Shown in pieces: positions 6,904 to 15,351 of a stretch of DNA of 64,000 nucleotides; within the stretch, counting starts at the first letter, position 1; every line of letters starts with the position of its first letter. Both the position numbers and the translations under genes were made by a program. This DNA is from Pseudobutyrivibrio sp. ACV-2 (GTDB lineage Bacteria > Bacillota > Clostridia > Lachnospirales > Lachnospiraceae): NCBI RefSeq assembly GCF_900107545.1, contig NZ_FNQZ01000016.1, forward strand, positions 1-64,000. Reading direction: 5' to 3'. The notes under the pieces are model-generated. The model was not told the DNA's origin and did not search any database. It worked only from the letters and a program-made list of their open reading frames with translations.

Positions 6904-7642
6904 GAAAAAATAATCTATATATTAATCCTATTGCGGCTAGGTGTGCCGGATAATACCAGTAGAAGAACTTACCCAGCCATTTGCAGTCTCCTCTTTTACC
7001 GTTATATAGAGCTAAAAGCGGTACTGTTCCCCAGCATGCCAAATGTAATATTCCATATATGTGGCTGTGAACTATAAAAAAAGCAACTGCGTACATACTC
7101 ACGGAAAACATAAGATACAGCATTTGTCTATGAAACTTTCCGTGGTTTCGACCAATTAACAAAATTGCTATTGTTGCTGCACAGCTCCAGTCAGCTGTAC
7201 AGGTTAAAATACACCCTATAATAGTAATCAATACTTTAATCCACGTTTTAAATTTTGTTGAATCCCATACTTTAAGAAAAATAAGCCCCCACATAAGTGG
7301 CCATGCTATGCTCGTTGAATTAAAAATCAGATTCTTAAAAGGATTAAAGCTAGACATATTAAAATAACAAAAGGCAAAATGACTTATAAGAGCTAAGATA
7401 GCCATCCTTTTTAGGTATCTATAATAATCATGAGTATGATGATATCCTTCAGCTACAAAAAATATCATTATAGGAGCTGTAAGCCTTCCAACCATATGCA
7501 ATAATATCTGACTAACGCTTTCTGCTTGAGTATAAGTCTCTATACCCATCCAAGCCAAATGATCAATAGTCATTGCAATAATGGCTATTACTTTAAGCAT
7601 ATTTCCAGTCAAACTAAGCTGTTTATTAATTTTTTCCTGCAT
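6893..7642 (-). CDS. TraX-family integral membrane protein
   Basis: 249 aa with seven to eight predicted membrane spans. The N-terminal signature LTGNMLKVIAIIAMTIDHLAWMG and the motif GRLTAPIMIFFVAEGYHHT are characteristic of the TraX family, named after the F-plasmid pilin acetylase but widespread on Firmicutes chromosomes without conjugation genes. It probably acetylates or otherwise modifies a membrane or envelope substrate; this is inferred from the family only. No conjugation genes are nearby. Its 3' end converges on the degenerate gene at 6442-6903, and it lies just downstream of a macro-domain remnant on the same strand. Confidence 0.85.
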   Translation of the reverse strand: MQEKINKQLSLTGNMLKVIAIIAMTIDHLAWMGIETYTQAESVSQILLHMVGRLTAPIMIFFVAEGYHHTHDYYRYLKRMAILALISHFAFCYFNMSSFNPFKNLIFNSTSIAWPLMWGLIFLKVWDSTKFKTWIKVLITIIGCILTCTADWSCAATIAILLIGRNHGKFHRQMLYLMFSVSMYAVAFFIVHSHIYGILHLACWGTVPLLALYNGKRGDCKWLGKFFYWYYPAHLAAIGLIYRLFFLRG

Positions 7643-7664
7643 TTTAATTCCCCCGAATTACCTA

Positions 7665-7941
7665 TTAAAGATATCTGCAATTATATCCAAAGTTTGGTCC
7701 GACCGCATAAATTATATATTTACAATTAGTCATGTTAAAAGCTGGAGTAATAGCTGCCTCTCCATCATTTAAAGGTGGATTGCATTTATCACAGGCATCT
7801 GATAGTTCTTTCATTCCAGCCTTACTAAAGATAACATCCACATATACCACCACCAGCAGCTAAATATCTATTGGCAGCATTAACAACTGCATCAACCTTT
7901 TGGTCTGCACATGATCCATTTATTAATTTCAAACTACTCAT
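7665..7941 (-). pseudogene. Macro-domain protein remnant (frameshifted and truncated)
   Basis: From an ATG at 7941 with AAGGAGA upstream, the frame reads MSSLKLINGSCADQKVDAVVNAANRYLAAGGGICG, the ADP-ribose-binding N-terminus of macro domains (VNAAN and GGGICG). It then hits a stop because of a one-base insertion near 7845. The other frame resumes with FSKAGMKELSDACD...GEAAITPAF...CKYIIYAVGPNFG and ends at 7665 without the C-terminal third. Functional homologues bind or hydrolyse ADP-ribose derivatives; this copy is dead. Confidence 0.85.
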
Positions 7942-7956
7942 AAGCCTATTCTCCTT

Positions 7957-8373
7957 CTACAGTTCTTCTACATCTATCACATTAAATCCTTCAGCTTTAA
8001 GTAATTCTACGAATACACCATTGCCAGAAATTAGTTTTCCTGAGAAAGTGCCATCATATATAGTATTAACACCACAGGATGGACTTCTAGATTGTAAGAT
8101 AACAAGCTCTGCACCCGTATCTTTTAAAATCTCAAGTGCTTTTTTCGCTCCATCTCTAAATTCTTTATCTACAGAACTACCATCCTTATGCTTAACAACC
8201 CCATCTACTATTTCTGCAGGGTCTCTTGGAATAGGCAGACCTCCAAGAACCTCCGGACATATGGAAACAACTTCATGCCCCTTAATGTACTCTATCGCGC
8301 TCTCACTATAGTTATTTCCACCGCTGTATTTACAGTTTTCGCCTAATAAACAGGCGCTTACACCTATTACCAT
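7957..8373 (-). CDS. DUF523 / TudS-like iron-sulfur protein
   Basis: 138 aa, full length for DUF523. Conserved Cys8 and Cys14 (VSACLLGENCKYSGG) and Cys100 (SPSCG) are all present; in the related TudS enzyme such cysteines hold a [4Fe-4S] cluster used to remove sulfur from thiouracil. CPEVLGGLPIPRDPAEI (39-55) is the family's second signature. The ATG at 8373 follows the flavodoxin stop by one base, so the two genes form an operon. A desulfidase role is inferred from family only. Confidence 0.88.
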   Translation of the reverse strand: MVIGVSACLLGENCKYSGGNNYSESAIEYIKGHEVVSICPEVLGGLPIPRDPAEIVDGVVKHKDGSSVDKEFRDGAKKALEILKDTGAELVILQSRSPSCGVNTIYDGTFSGKLISGNGVFVELLKAEGFNVIDVEEL

Positions 8374-8374
8374 C

Positions 8375-8854
8375 TTATATATCCTTGCAAAATTCCTCTA
8401 TTTTTCTTTCATTATCATCACTAGGTTTATCCTTTGGATCAATAAGAATAAGAGTAGCAGCTAATGTATCTATGCCGATACTATCTTTCAATTTCTCAAA
8501 TGCTTTCTCAGCTCCAGCTCCACTTTGACATGCAACGGCTGCAATCTTCTTTTCTTTAATACTAGGATTATCTTTTATAAATGTTCTAAGTGGAGGAGTC
8601 ACATTACTAGCCCATACTGGAAATCCAAATACTATCTGCTCATAAGAATCTAAATCCACAGCATATGGTTCAAGCTCAGGTGTTTCTGCCATAACTGCAC
8701 TCTTTCCACCCCAAAAGAATTTTGCAAATCCTTTTTCTGGATACTTTTTAACAGGAACTAATCTTAGTGTATCCGCACCTGTCTTCTCTGCAATTTTCTT
8801 AACAACAAAATCCGTATTTCCCTCATGTGAATAATAAACAATAAGTGTTTTCAT
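8375..8854 (-). CDS. Flavodoxin-family protein
   Basis: 159 aa from the ATG at 8854, chosen because GGGAGGG lies 8 nt upstream; a longer frame would include 42 residues that are out-of-frame copy of another gene (see 8895-8972). The FMN phosphate loop is YSHEGNTDFVVKKIA (residues 7-21), then FGFPVWASNVTPPLRTFI and VACQSGAGAEKAF, typical of the Flavodoxin_4 group related to flavodoxin/NAD(P)H quinone reductases. It is an electron carrier or FMN reductase in the cytosol. It is the first gene of a two-gene operon with the DUF523 gene. Confidence 0.88.
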   Translation of the reverse strand: MKTLIVYYSHEGNTDFVVKKIAEKTGADTLRLVPVKKYPEKGFAKFFWGGKSAVMAETPELEPYAVDLDSYEQIVFGFPVWASNVTPPLRTFIKDNPSIKEKKIAAVACQSGAGAEKAFEKLKDSIGIDTLAATLILIDPKDKPSDDNERKIEEFCKDI

Positions 8855-8894
8855 GAAAAATTCCCTCCCATATGAACGGCTCATTTCAATTTTG

Positions 8895-8972
8895 TTATAT
8901 ACTTGGTTTGTAATTATCTTTATCAACCACAATATAGATATCTTCACCCATCTTTTGCTCGAAATAATCTTT
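8895..8972 (-). pseudogene. 3'-end fragment duplicated from the HD-domain gene
   Basis: This segment encodes KDYFEQKMGEDIYIVVDKDN followed by YKPSI and a stop, almost identical to the last residues of the HD-domain protein at 13598-14188 (ending YKPSK). The nucleotide match covers about 75 bp with only a few differences. It is a tail-only copy just upstream of the flavodoxin gene, left by duplication or deletion. Confidence 0.85.
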
Positions 8973-8982
8973 TTATTCAAAT

Positions 8983-9008
8983 ATGGGGGTCACAAAAGTG
9001 ACCCCCAT
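8983..9008. terminator. Strong hairpin between the c-di-GMP gene and flavodoxin
   Basis: ATGGGGGTCAC (8983-8993) pairs perfectly with GTGACCCCCAT (8998-9008), loop AAAA. On the minus strand it is followed by ATTTGAATAAAAAG, so it could terminate the transcript of the large gene ending at 9094. Confidence 0.6.
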
Positions 9009-9093
9009 TCAACCAAAGTCCTAGGATTAAGTGCTGAGGCTGTTGAGACTCGGATTGATTCTTAGCCATGAAAATACTGAAAAAGTGGTATTG

Positions 9094-12000
9094 TCAACTA
9101 TGTATAACAGGTAATTGATAATTTTTCAATTGTCGTTTATTCTCATACATTCTTTTATCAGCCTTATCAAATACTCCTGCTACATTTCGCTCACCATTGT
9201 ATCTTGCTGCCCCACAAGCAATTACAACATTATCAGTTTTTTGATTCTCCAAATTAATCTTTTCAAGTTCTGCCATTATAAGGTCCATATTCTGATAATC
9301 CATACCTTGAGCAATAACAGCAAACTCATCTCCGCCAATTCTATATATTGGGCTGTGCTTAAATAAGTTACAAATTATAGAACATCCAGATTTAATAAAC
9401 TCGTCTCCTGCCTGATGTCCCAAAGAATCATTAATTTCTTTAAGACCATTTATATCAAAAACTATGGTTGCAAACTCTAAGTCCTCTTTTTCTTCAATGA
9501 GACGGTTAAGTTTAGCCTCTGCGTCAATGTATGCATGTTTATTCTTAACTCCAGTAAGAGAATCAAGATTCGCTATCTTACTCATCTCTGCAAGATTCTT
9601 ATAATAATTCTGGTCTTTTCTAACCTGATCATCTACATCGACAATACCTAGTATTAGAATTTGTTTTTGGTCTTCAATAATATAGGTAGCCTTAATACAT
9701 ACATATTTTGGTGCCCCCTGATACATTAATCTTATGTTTATAGAATAAACACCATTACTTTCAATTGTCTTACAAATATTTTCTTTTGAAAACAACGTAA
9801 GGAAATGGTCGATATCTTCTATAAAAACATTTTTCAGACCTTTCTCTCTGAACTTTTCAAAGAAATTGTCCCCTTCATTATCCAAGCCCAAGTATCTATA
9901 ATCTTCATCTAAGGTATATCTAACAAAATGTTCATTCTCAGGATCAATTGCATAGATACAAATAAAATCACCTGTAAGCGCAGTGACTCTGTTATAAGTC
10001 ATACGCTCCCTTTTAATTCGTTCAATTTCCTCTTTATGTCGCAGTTCAGCATCATTATCAATATACCCCAGCATTACAACAGACAACGCTACAGCATCGT
10101 TTTCTTCGTTTGTAGCAACTTTACGAATAAACAAGTGAATTACATCGTTGTTCTTGCCTCTAATATCAACGATAACAGGCTTTCCATCTTTTTTGCACTG
10201 TATCAATGCATTGAAGAAATTTTGGTCTGCTCTACCATCCGAATAATTCTCACTTACAGAAAACTTTGGATAATATTTCTCCATAAATATCTTATAGGAT
10301 TTGTTACCTTTCATATGTCTAATCTCATCGCCTTTTACTTCTACGATAAACATAGGCATTGTGTCAAAGTAATCACCAGAAATAATGCTATCATCAGCTG
10401 AGAAAGACATATCATACATATTTACATTACCAACAGTTGCGTAATACTCAGCCTCTTTAGGATTCTCAAAACCTATCTGAACTCCGTTTTTATATCTATC
10501 TAGAATAGCATCAAATGGAACTGCCTTACTATAATAATAGCCCTGAAGTTTTGTGCACCCTACCTCATTGAGGAAATCTACTGGATTCTCATTTTCAACA
10601 CCTTCAGCTACTGTATCGCTTCCTAAACCACTGGCTAAACGAACAATTTCAGAAACAATAACCTTACTGTCTTCACTCTCATGAATTTTATCAACGAAGG
10701 CCTTATCAAGCTTTATTACATCAAAATGAATCTTCTGCAGTAAATCCGGAGAGGAATACCCAGATCCAAAATCATCTAACCATACACTAAAGCCCAATTC
10801 TCGGAATCGTTTTATCTGGATAATCATGTATTCTACATCATCTGTAACTACACTTTCAGTCAACTCGATAACTATTCTACTTCGATCTATCCCTGCATCG
10901 TCCACACGTTTTCTTATCTCTTCTACAATGTCACAGGCATAAAAATCCGTTTTTGATAAATTGATGGAATTAGGCACAACATTTAAACCTGCCTCGGCCT
11001 GCTGCTTAAGCTTTATAATTACCTGCTCCGCAACATATAAGTCAAGTTTATATGTTATCTTTGCATCCTCAAGAATAGGAATAAAATCATTAGGACCAAT
11101 TTCACCCTTCTTAGGATCCTTCCATCTGACAAGGGCTTCTTCATTACAAACCTTGCCATTAGATGTACGGATAATAGGCTGATAACAGACCTTTATCCAA
11201 CCATCTTCTATAGCTCTATCTAGATTTTCAAAGATGTATCGTCTGTCCTCAAACTGCTTCAACATCTTCTCATCAAAATACACAATTTTCGAATCATAAA
11301 TCTTGCCACAGCTGTCACAGGCTATCTTAGCTCTATCCGTAGCTGTAGCAGGACCTACATACCCAAATCTGGTATCATAAATGCCTATCTTCACAGGCAA
11401 ATTCTTACCATTATTAATAAGCTTAAAATCTTTAACCAAACATTTAAGCTTATCATCAATCCCTTCCCTGTCTGTGCATACAACAAAATGATCAGCTGTT
11501 GTTCTGCAGCAATTATAATTTCCAAAAAACTTAACCAGTAATTTAGCACTCTCTTTTATTAATATATCACCAGCTTCATAACCATATCTTTGATTAAATG
11601 CCTGCATACCGCTTAAATCAAAGAACATCATTACTAATTCTCTCCACTCATTCACAGCCTTGCTTCTTGTGGCTTCTGCCAATTCAAAAAAGTAATCCAT
11701 GGCAGGAAGACCTGTCAAATAATCATAACTCAGAGCTGTCGCAGCCTTTTTGCTCTGAAAATGCTTGTTATGGATTAGATTAAATCCCATAGCGATGTCT
11801 CTGTTATCAACATTGTAAACGCCTTCGTTTACATAGTTTATAACAGCAAGTCTTACCCCATTCTCCTTGTATATATGCTTTCCTATAGAATGAAGAATGA
11901 TATATTTATCACCAAGTTTGGAACGATATACCTGATTGTACTCTCCGCCATCTACTGCGAAACGCACAGCAGCATCTGCCAATTCAGCAACATCATCAGG

Positions 12001-12195
12001 ATGCACATCTCTATACATATCATTATCCATGAGATGATAAGCCTCTTCTAATGATTCAAGGCCAATAAGCTTCACAAATCCCTCAGATAACGCTACCGTA
12101 ACAACACGTTTATCAATAAACTGATAAACAGCAAGCGGTATACTGCTGCTTTCAATTAATTTCAGTTCTTTATCATCATATCTATATCTTTCCAT
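9094..12195 (-). CDS. PAS - degenerate GGDEF - EAL - PAS - GGDEF cyclic-di-GMP protein
   Basis: 1033 aa from the ATG at 12195 (GGGGAT upstream). Order by eye: PAS (about 10-130), GGDEF-like domain (about 165-310) whose active motif is replaced by TTADHF, EAL (about 335-575), PAS-like segments (about 600-860), then GGDEF (about 870-1020). EAL motifs are intact (NEEALVRW, IELTES, WLDDFGSGYSS, VAEGVENE, LQGYYYSKAVP), so phosphodiesterase activity is expected. The C-terminal RIGGDEF with DINGLKEINDSLGH is an intact diguanylate cyclase signature; I see no RxxD inhibitory site before it. No membrane span, so cytosolic. It could make and degrade c-di-GMP, with the first GGDEF as a GTP sensor. Two chemoreceptors lie further along. 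Confidence 0.93.
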   Translation of the reverse strand: MERYRYDDKELKLIESSSIPLAVYQFIDKRVVTVALSEGFVKLIGLESLEEAYHLMDNDMYRDVHPDDVAELADAAVRFAVDGGEYNQVYRSKLGDKYIILHSIGKHIYKENGVRLAVINYVNEGVYNVDNRDIAMGFNLIHNKHFQSKKAATALSYDYLTGLPAMDYFFELAEATRSKAVNEWRELVMMFFDLSGMQAFNQRYGYEAGDILIKESAKLLVKFFGNYNCCRTTADHFVVCTDREGIDDKLKCLVKDFKLINNGKNLPVKIGIYDTRFGYVGPATATDRAKIACDSCGKIYDSKIVYFDEKMLKQFEDRRYIFENLDRAIEDGWIKVCYQPIIRTSNGKVCNEEALVRWKDPKKGEIGPNDFIPILEDAKITYKLDLYVAEQVIIKLKQQAEAGLNVVPNSINLSKTDFYACDIVEEIRKRVDDAGIDRSRIVIELTESVVTDDVEYMIIQIKRFRELGFSVWLDDFGSGYSSPDLLQKIHFDVIKLDKAFVDKIHESEDSKVIVSEIVRLASGLGSDTVAEGVENENPVDFLNEVGCTKLQGYYYSKAVPFDAILDRYKNGVQIGFENPKEAEYYATVGNVNMYDMSFSADDSIISGDYFDTMPMFIVEVKGDEIRHMKGNKSYKIFMEKYYPKFSVSENYSDGRADQNFFNALIQCKKDGKPVIVDIRGKNNDVIHLFIRKVATNEENDAVALSVVMLGYIDNDAELRHKEEIERIKRERMTYNRVTALTGDFICIYAIDPENEHFVRYTLDEDYRYLGLDNEGDNFFEKFREKGLKNVFIEDIDHFLTLFSKENICKTIESNGVYSINIRLMYQGAPKYVCIKATYIIEDQKQILILGIVDVDDQVRKDQNYYKNLAEMSKIANLDSLTGVKNKHAYIDAEAKLNRLIEEKEDLEFATIVFDINGLKEINDSLGHQAGDEFIKSGCSIICNLFKHSPIYRIGGDEFAVIAQGMDYQNMDLIMAELEKINLENQKTDNVVIACGAARYNGERNVAGVFDKADKRMYENKRQLKNYQLPVIHS

Positions 12196-12474
12196 GTCGA
12201 ATCCCCACAAAATCGCAGATTACAGCAGATAACATATACATCCATATTATACCTTTTGGGTAATATCATTTCTCTTTATTCACAAAAGTTTCATTGTTCT
12301 CAATTTACTGCTCCAAAAGATGATTACTAGTGATGAGAGGTCAGGATCAAACGCGGTAATATTTGAGACTTTTAAACAAAAATTTAAATAGGATGAGCTT
12401 CAAATATATATGTATTCACCTACTGCAATTGGTGTTAAAGCTAATATTTACTTATGTTTAAAACCTTCCTTTAT

Positions 12475-12689
12475 TCACGCTTTTGCCCTTTGAGGATTAT
12501 CTCGCAATTCAATTAGCAGCAAAAAGGCTCCTTCACCATTAAGATACTCGGAAATCTCTGCTAATTTCCTTGCAGTATAACCCTCTACCTCAACAGCCCC
12601 TTCTGAAACATATTTATTATCCTTTATCCATATTCAAATTCTTTTGCAATATCAGGGTTTTTCTCGAACTTGCATATATAGATGTCCAA
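12475..12689 (-). pseudogene. Frameshifted remnant of an unrecognised small gene
   Basis: On the minus strand one frame reads DIYICKFEKNPDIAKEFEYG and stops; the neighbouring frame continues with KYVSEGAVEVEGYTARKLAE, ISEYLNGEGAFLLLIELRDN, PQRAKA and a stop at 12475-12477. Composition and continuity indicate one gene with a frameshift and no proper start. The rest of the 12196-12692 gap holds a TATAAT-like box near 12246-12251 for the c-di-GMP gene and nothing else I can support. Confidence 0.5.
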
Positions 12690-12692
12690 AAA

Positions 12693-13022
12693 TTAATTAC
12701 TTCCTATTACTGTTTTTCCTTTGTAAGATACTATGCCACCGATACTTTTAGCATTTGTATATCCCATCTTTTCCATAGCACTTACTGCAGATGCACTTCT
12801 AGAACCTCGAAGGCAATATACAAAAACTGGAGTATTTTTATCTGCAATGACATCCACTACCTTTTCTATATTCTCAACTGGCACATTTTTACTTCCTGGA
12901 ATGTGTCCACCTAAATATTCTTCCTTAGAACGCACATCAAGAAGCACTGCGTTTTCTATAGCCTTCATGGCTTCTACTTCGGCATTAATATCTACATGTT
13001 TGAAAAGATTAAATAATCCCAT
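12693..13022 (-). CDS. Rhodanese-domain protein
   Basis: 109 aa from the ATG at 13022, with GAGGGG seven bases upstream. Single rhodanese domain: DVRSKEEYLGGHIPGSKNVP (29-48), active-site loop CLRGSRS with Cys70, and the closing GGIVSYKG. Such proteins carry sulfane sulfur as a persulfide on the cysteine. The gene is 16 bp downstream of a thioredoxin-like gene and a 69-aa gene, so the three look like a thiol/sulfur operon. Cytosolic. Confidence 0.92.
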   Translation of the reverse strand: MGLFNLFKHVDINAEVEAMKAIENAVLLDVRSKEEYLGGHIPGSKNVPVENIEKVVDVIADKNTPVFVYCLRGSRSASAVSAMEKMGYTNAKSIGGIVSYKGKTVIGSN

Positions 13023-13037
13023 ATTCACCCCTCAATC

Positions 13038-13361
13038 CTACGACATTAATTCAATCAACCGCTCTAACTTTGCAAAGATTTCATCCAAACTAAAATATCC
13101 AGATCCGCGGATAGCCACTTGCCCTTCTACATATACAACAACAGTAGGAAATGACAAAACATCATTCTGTGCCGCAAGCTCTGGATGCTCATCAATAGAT
13201 ATATGTCTTGCTTCAATCTGCTCATGATTAGATAACCAATCTTCTAACCGTTGCCGTATGGCTACACATGGTGTGCAAGACTTGGAACTAAATTGAAACA
13301 ATACTATTGAGTGTTTACAGACTAATTCTTGTATAGTCTCTCCCGCTTTAATATCAATCAT
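13038..13361 (-). CDS. Thioredoxin-family protein
   Basis: 107 aa with a CTPC active site (Cys29 and Cys32) after LFQFSSKS and a cis-proline loop SFPTVVVY. This is the classical thioredoxin fold at normal length, with CTPC rather than CGPC, which usually shifts redox potential. No signal peptide. It lies between the 69-aa gene and the rhodanese gene with gaps of 2 and 15 bp, so a shared role in cytosolic thiol reduction is likely. Confidence 0.92.
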   Translation of the reverse strand: MIDIKAGETIQELVCKHSIVLFQFSSKSCTPCVAIRQRLEDWLSNHEQIEARHISIDEHPELAAQNDVLSFPTVVVYVEGQVAIRGSGYFSLDEIFAKLERLIELMS

Positions 13362-13363
13362 AC

Positions 13364-13573
13364 CTACTTTTCTCTACTTTTAATACCATCATAGATTTTC
13401 TGCTCTATTTCATCATTAGACAAAGAGTAATACTCATATTCACTAAAAGCTATGACAACATCCCCTAGCTCTGTTTCAGCAATGACACAGTCTTTTCCTT
13501 CAAAGAAAATCTTATATGTCTTTCCAGCTAAAAGCTTTGTGAATTGTCTTTCCTCTAGAAATTCTCTTTCCAT
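13364..13573 (-). CDS. Small hypothetical protein upstream of thioredoxin
   Basis: 69 aa, acidic, mixed beta/helix (KTYKIFFEGKDCVIAETELG then DVVIAFSEYEYYSLSNDEIE), no membrane segment, one cysteine. I do not recognise it. It is two bases from the thioredoxin gene, so it is almost certainly co-transcribed and may belong to the same redox unit. GGGGGATTTTACT precedes the ATG. Confidence 0.7.
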   Translation of the reverse strand: MEREFLEERQFTKLLAGKTYKIFFEGKDCVIAETELGDVVIAFSEYEYYSLSNDEIEQKIYDGIKSREK

Positions 13574-13597
13574 AGTAAAATCCCCCTACTATTCACG

Positions 13598-14188
13598 TTA
13601 TTTGCTAGGTTTGTAGTTATCTTTATCAACCACTATGTAGATATCTTCACCCATCTTCTGCTCAAAATAATCTTTTAGCGCCAAATTAGTATCCCATTTT
13701 TCAGGATCATAGTAACCGTATCTTCTTTTAACATCAGACATTCTATCTATGATATCCATAACACCTTCAGCTCCACCGATGGAATCACAAAGTTGAATTA
13801 ACTTATCATATTCATCAAGTTCTATCTTGGCCAATTCTGTTTTTATTAATTCCGTCTCTTCATCCGTTGTATCAAAGTTGCCAACATAACCGTCAATGCT
13901 TTTGCCATTGAATGAATGTGTAAGACATACTCTGGCTGGTTCATCGTAACCTAAAGACATCATATAAGAATATCCATCAGAAACATGTCCAAGATGACGT
14001 TTCCCAAATCTACGACCAATATCGTGAAGTAAGCCAACAACATAAGCTTTGTCTACATCCAGCCCAATTTTTGCAGCAATACATTCAGCGCAGTGAGCTA
14101 CAGTTCTACTATGATTTCCCCAAGGGCCTGGATTCATTTTTTCTGCTTCTTCAAGAAGTCTGTTTGCCTCATTTCTAGTTGGATACAT
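13598..14188 (-). CDS. HD-domain phosphohydrolase
   Basis: 196 aa, AGAGG upstream of the ATG at 14188. The metal ligands of the HD superfamily are present: His26 (WGNHSRTVAHC), His55-Asp56 (LLHDIGRR), a His near 91 (CLTHSFN) and Asp near 134 (QLCDSIGGAEG). It probably hydrolyses a nucleotide or phosphate ester, substrate unknown. It is first in line before the small redox genes. Its last 26 codons are duplicated at 8895-8972. Confidence 0.88.
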   Translation of the reverse strand: MYPTRNEANRLLEEAEKMNPGPWGNHSRTVAHCAECIAAKIGLDVDKAYVVGLLHDIGRRFGKRHLGHVSDGYSYMMSLGYDEPARVCLTHSFNGKSIDGYVGNFDTTDEETELIKTELAKIELDEYDKLIQLCDSIGGAEGVMDIIDRMSDVKRRYGYYDPEKWDTNLALKDYFEQKMGEDIYIVVDKDNYKPSK

Positions 14189-14208
14189 TAATAACCTCTT
14201 TCCACATC

Positions 14209-15006
14209 CTAATTACTAACCGCATTTACATCTATCTCCATATGACCGGTGTCATATCCACAATCGATATGAACTGTTTTCGGGATAATTAAATCTTCAT
14301 CAGCTACAGGATATGTTAAATAAAGTTTATCGTCCTTCCATGTAAACTCTGGTTTATCACCCTCATATTCGGTATAAATCCACTCTTCATAAGCATAATT
14401 TGTGTTTGAATCAGTGCCATCAATAGTGTCATTAAGTATGATTCCATAGCATCCCTTCTCTTTACTTATTATTCCATATGCTTTGTATCTACCTGTAGAA
14501 TCCTCTGCTAAAGATATAAGGGCATCTTGGGAATTATCAATAGTAGTTCCCCACTCCACTGGTGTAAAATTAAATTCATTAAGAACTCTATCAATCACAT
14601 GTGTATAGTCATCACTCTCCTCTACTATTACCTCAGGCTCATATTTTTCTACAGTCACATGACCTTTAGCCTTCTTACCTGTAACAGTAACTGTATATGT
14701 TCCAGCTTCTTGAATACCTACTTCAAAACTTGTTGTAGGAATGTTGTTGCCTTGATATACTGGATCATCTTCTCCACTTTGAATAGTTAATGCAATACTT
14801 CCACCTTCACTATCTACCCATACAGAAAAGCTGTCACCTGACTCACACTCAATATCATGCGAATATGATGTATTTAATATAGAAAAATCTATTTCAAAAG
14901 TATCATCTGTTCCTACCTTATTTCCATTAAATGTGGCTCCGCTATTGCCACATCCACATAAAGCAGCTGAAATTAATACAGTTAATACAACTTTCCATTC
15001 TTTCAT
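14209..15006 (-). CDS. Putative secreted lipoprotein
   Basis: 265 aa from the ATG at 15006, with AAGGGAGA nine bases upstream. The signal sequence MKEWKVVLTVLISAALCGCG ends in a lipobox (LCGC), so it should be lipid-anchored outside the membrane. The mature part has an all-beta segment with alternating VTVTGKKAKGHVTVEKY, followed by a domain of unknown family ending in IDCGYDTGHMEIDV. I do not recognise the family. It sits between the WYL remnant and the HD gene with a 20-bp gap to the latter. Confidence 0.8.
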   Translation of the reverse strand: MKEWKVVLTVLISAALCGCGNSGATFNGNKVGTDDTFEIDFSILNTSYSHDIECESGDSFSVWVDSEGGSIALTIQSGEDDPVYQGNNIPTTSFEVGIQEAGTYTVTVTGKKAKGHVTVEKYEPEVIVEESDDYTHVIDRVLNEFNFTPVEWGTTIDNSQDALISLAEDSTGRYKAYGIISKEKGCYGIILNDTIDGTDSNTNYAYEEWIYTEYEGDKPEFTWKDDKLYLTYPVADEDLIIPKTVHIDCGYDTGHMEIDVNAVSN

Positions 15007-15029
15007 TACGTTTCTCCCTTCAGAATACA

Positions 15030-15311
15030 TTAATATAGCTTTAATTGTTTATTTATCTGTGTCTTATATTCTTCAACTACGTCCTCTGGACTTGTAATCT
15101 TCACATCAGCTCCAAGTCCAAACACCCATCCAAAAAACTGCTGAGATACAGCCACATCAACAACAACAAAACTCCGACCGTTTTCTGCAGGTCTTATTGT
15201 CACGTCTTTTCCGAATCTATCGATAAATATGCTCACCTTATCATCAGTTTTCACCTGCATTATTTTACAGAGATAGCTTAACTTTAATTTTTGATTTGAT
15301 CCTTTTGGCAT
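15030..15311 (-). pseudogene. WYL-domain regulator with large internal deletion
   Basis: The first 19 residues (MPKGSNQKLKLSYLCKIMQ) match the start of HTH-WYL transcriptional regulators, and the remainder (VSIFIDRFGKDVTIRP through FFGWVFGLGADVKI to the end) matches their extreme C-terminus. About 200 residues, including the rest of the HTH and the WYL core, are missing without a frameshift. A GGAGGGG ribosome-binding site and a palindromic promoter remain, so a 93-aa product could still be made. It is either a decaying gene or a mini-protein keeping the WCX-like oligomerisation part. Confidence 0.75.
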
Positions 15312-15339
15312 AAATAACCCCTCCGTATATACGAACTAA

Positions 15340-15351
15340 ACTAAGCTTAGT
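15340..15351 (-). promoter_or_regulatory. 12-bp palindrome in the promoter of the WYL remnant
   Basis: ACTAAGCTTAGT is a perfect palindrome 29 bp upstream of the ATG at 15311 and overlaps a TATACT -10-like box on the minus strand. CGTATATACG (15324-15333) is a second palindrome. Their position suits operators of the once-functional WYL regulator. Confidence 0.5.

Noticed and set aside
8853-9065. 70-codon plus-strand frame overlapping the flavodoxin leader
   Set aside because: Crosses the strong hairpin at 8983-9008 and the antisense of the HD-gene copy; no start signals.
12570-13227. Plus-strand frames opposite rhodanese and thioredoxin
   Set aside because: Antisense of clear genes, with no ribosome-binding site or family match.
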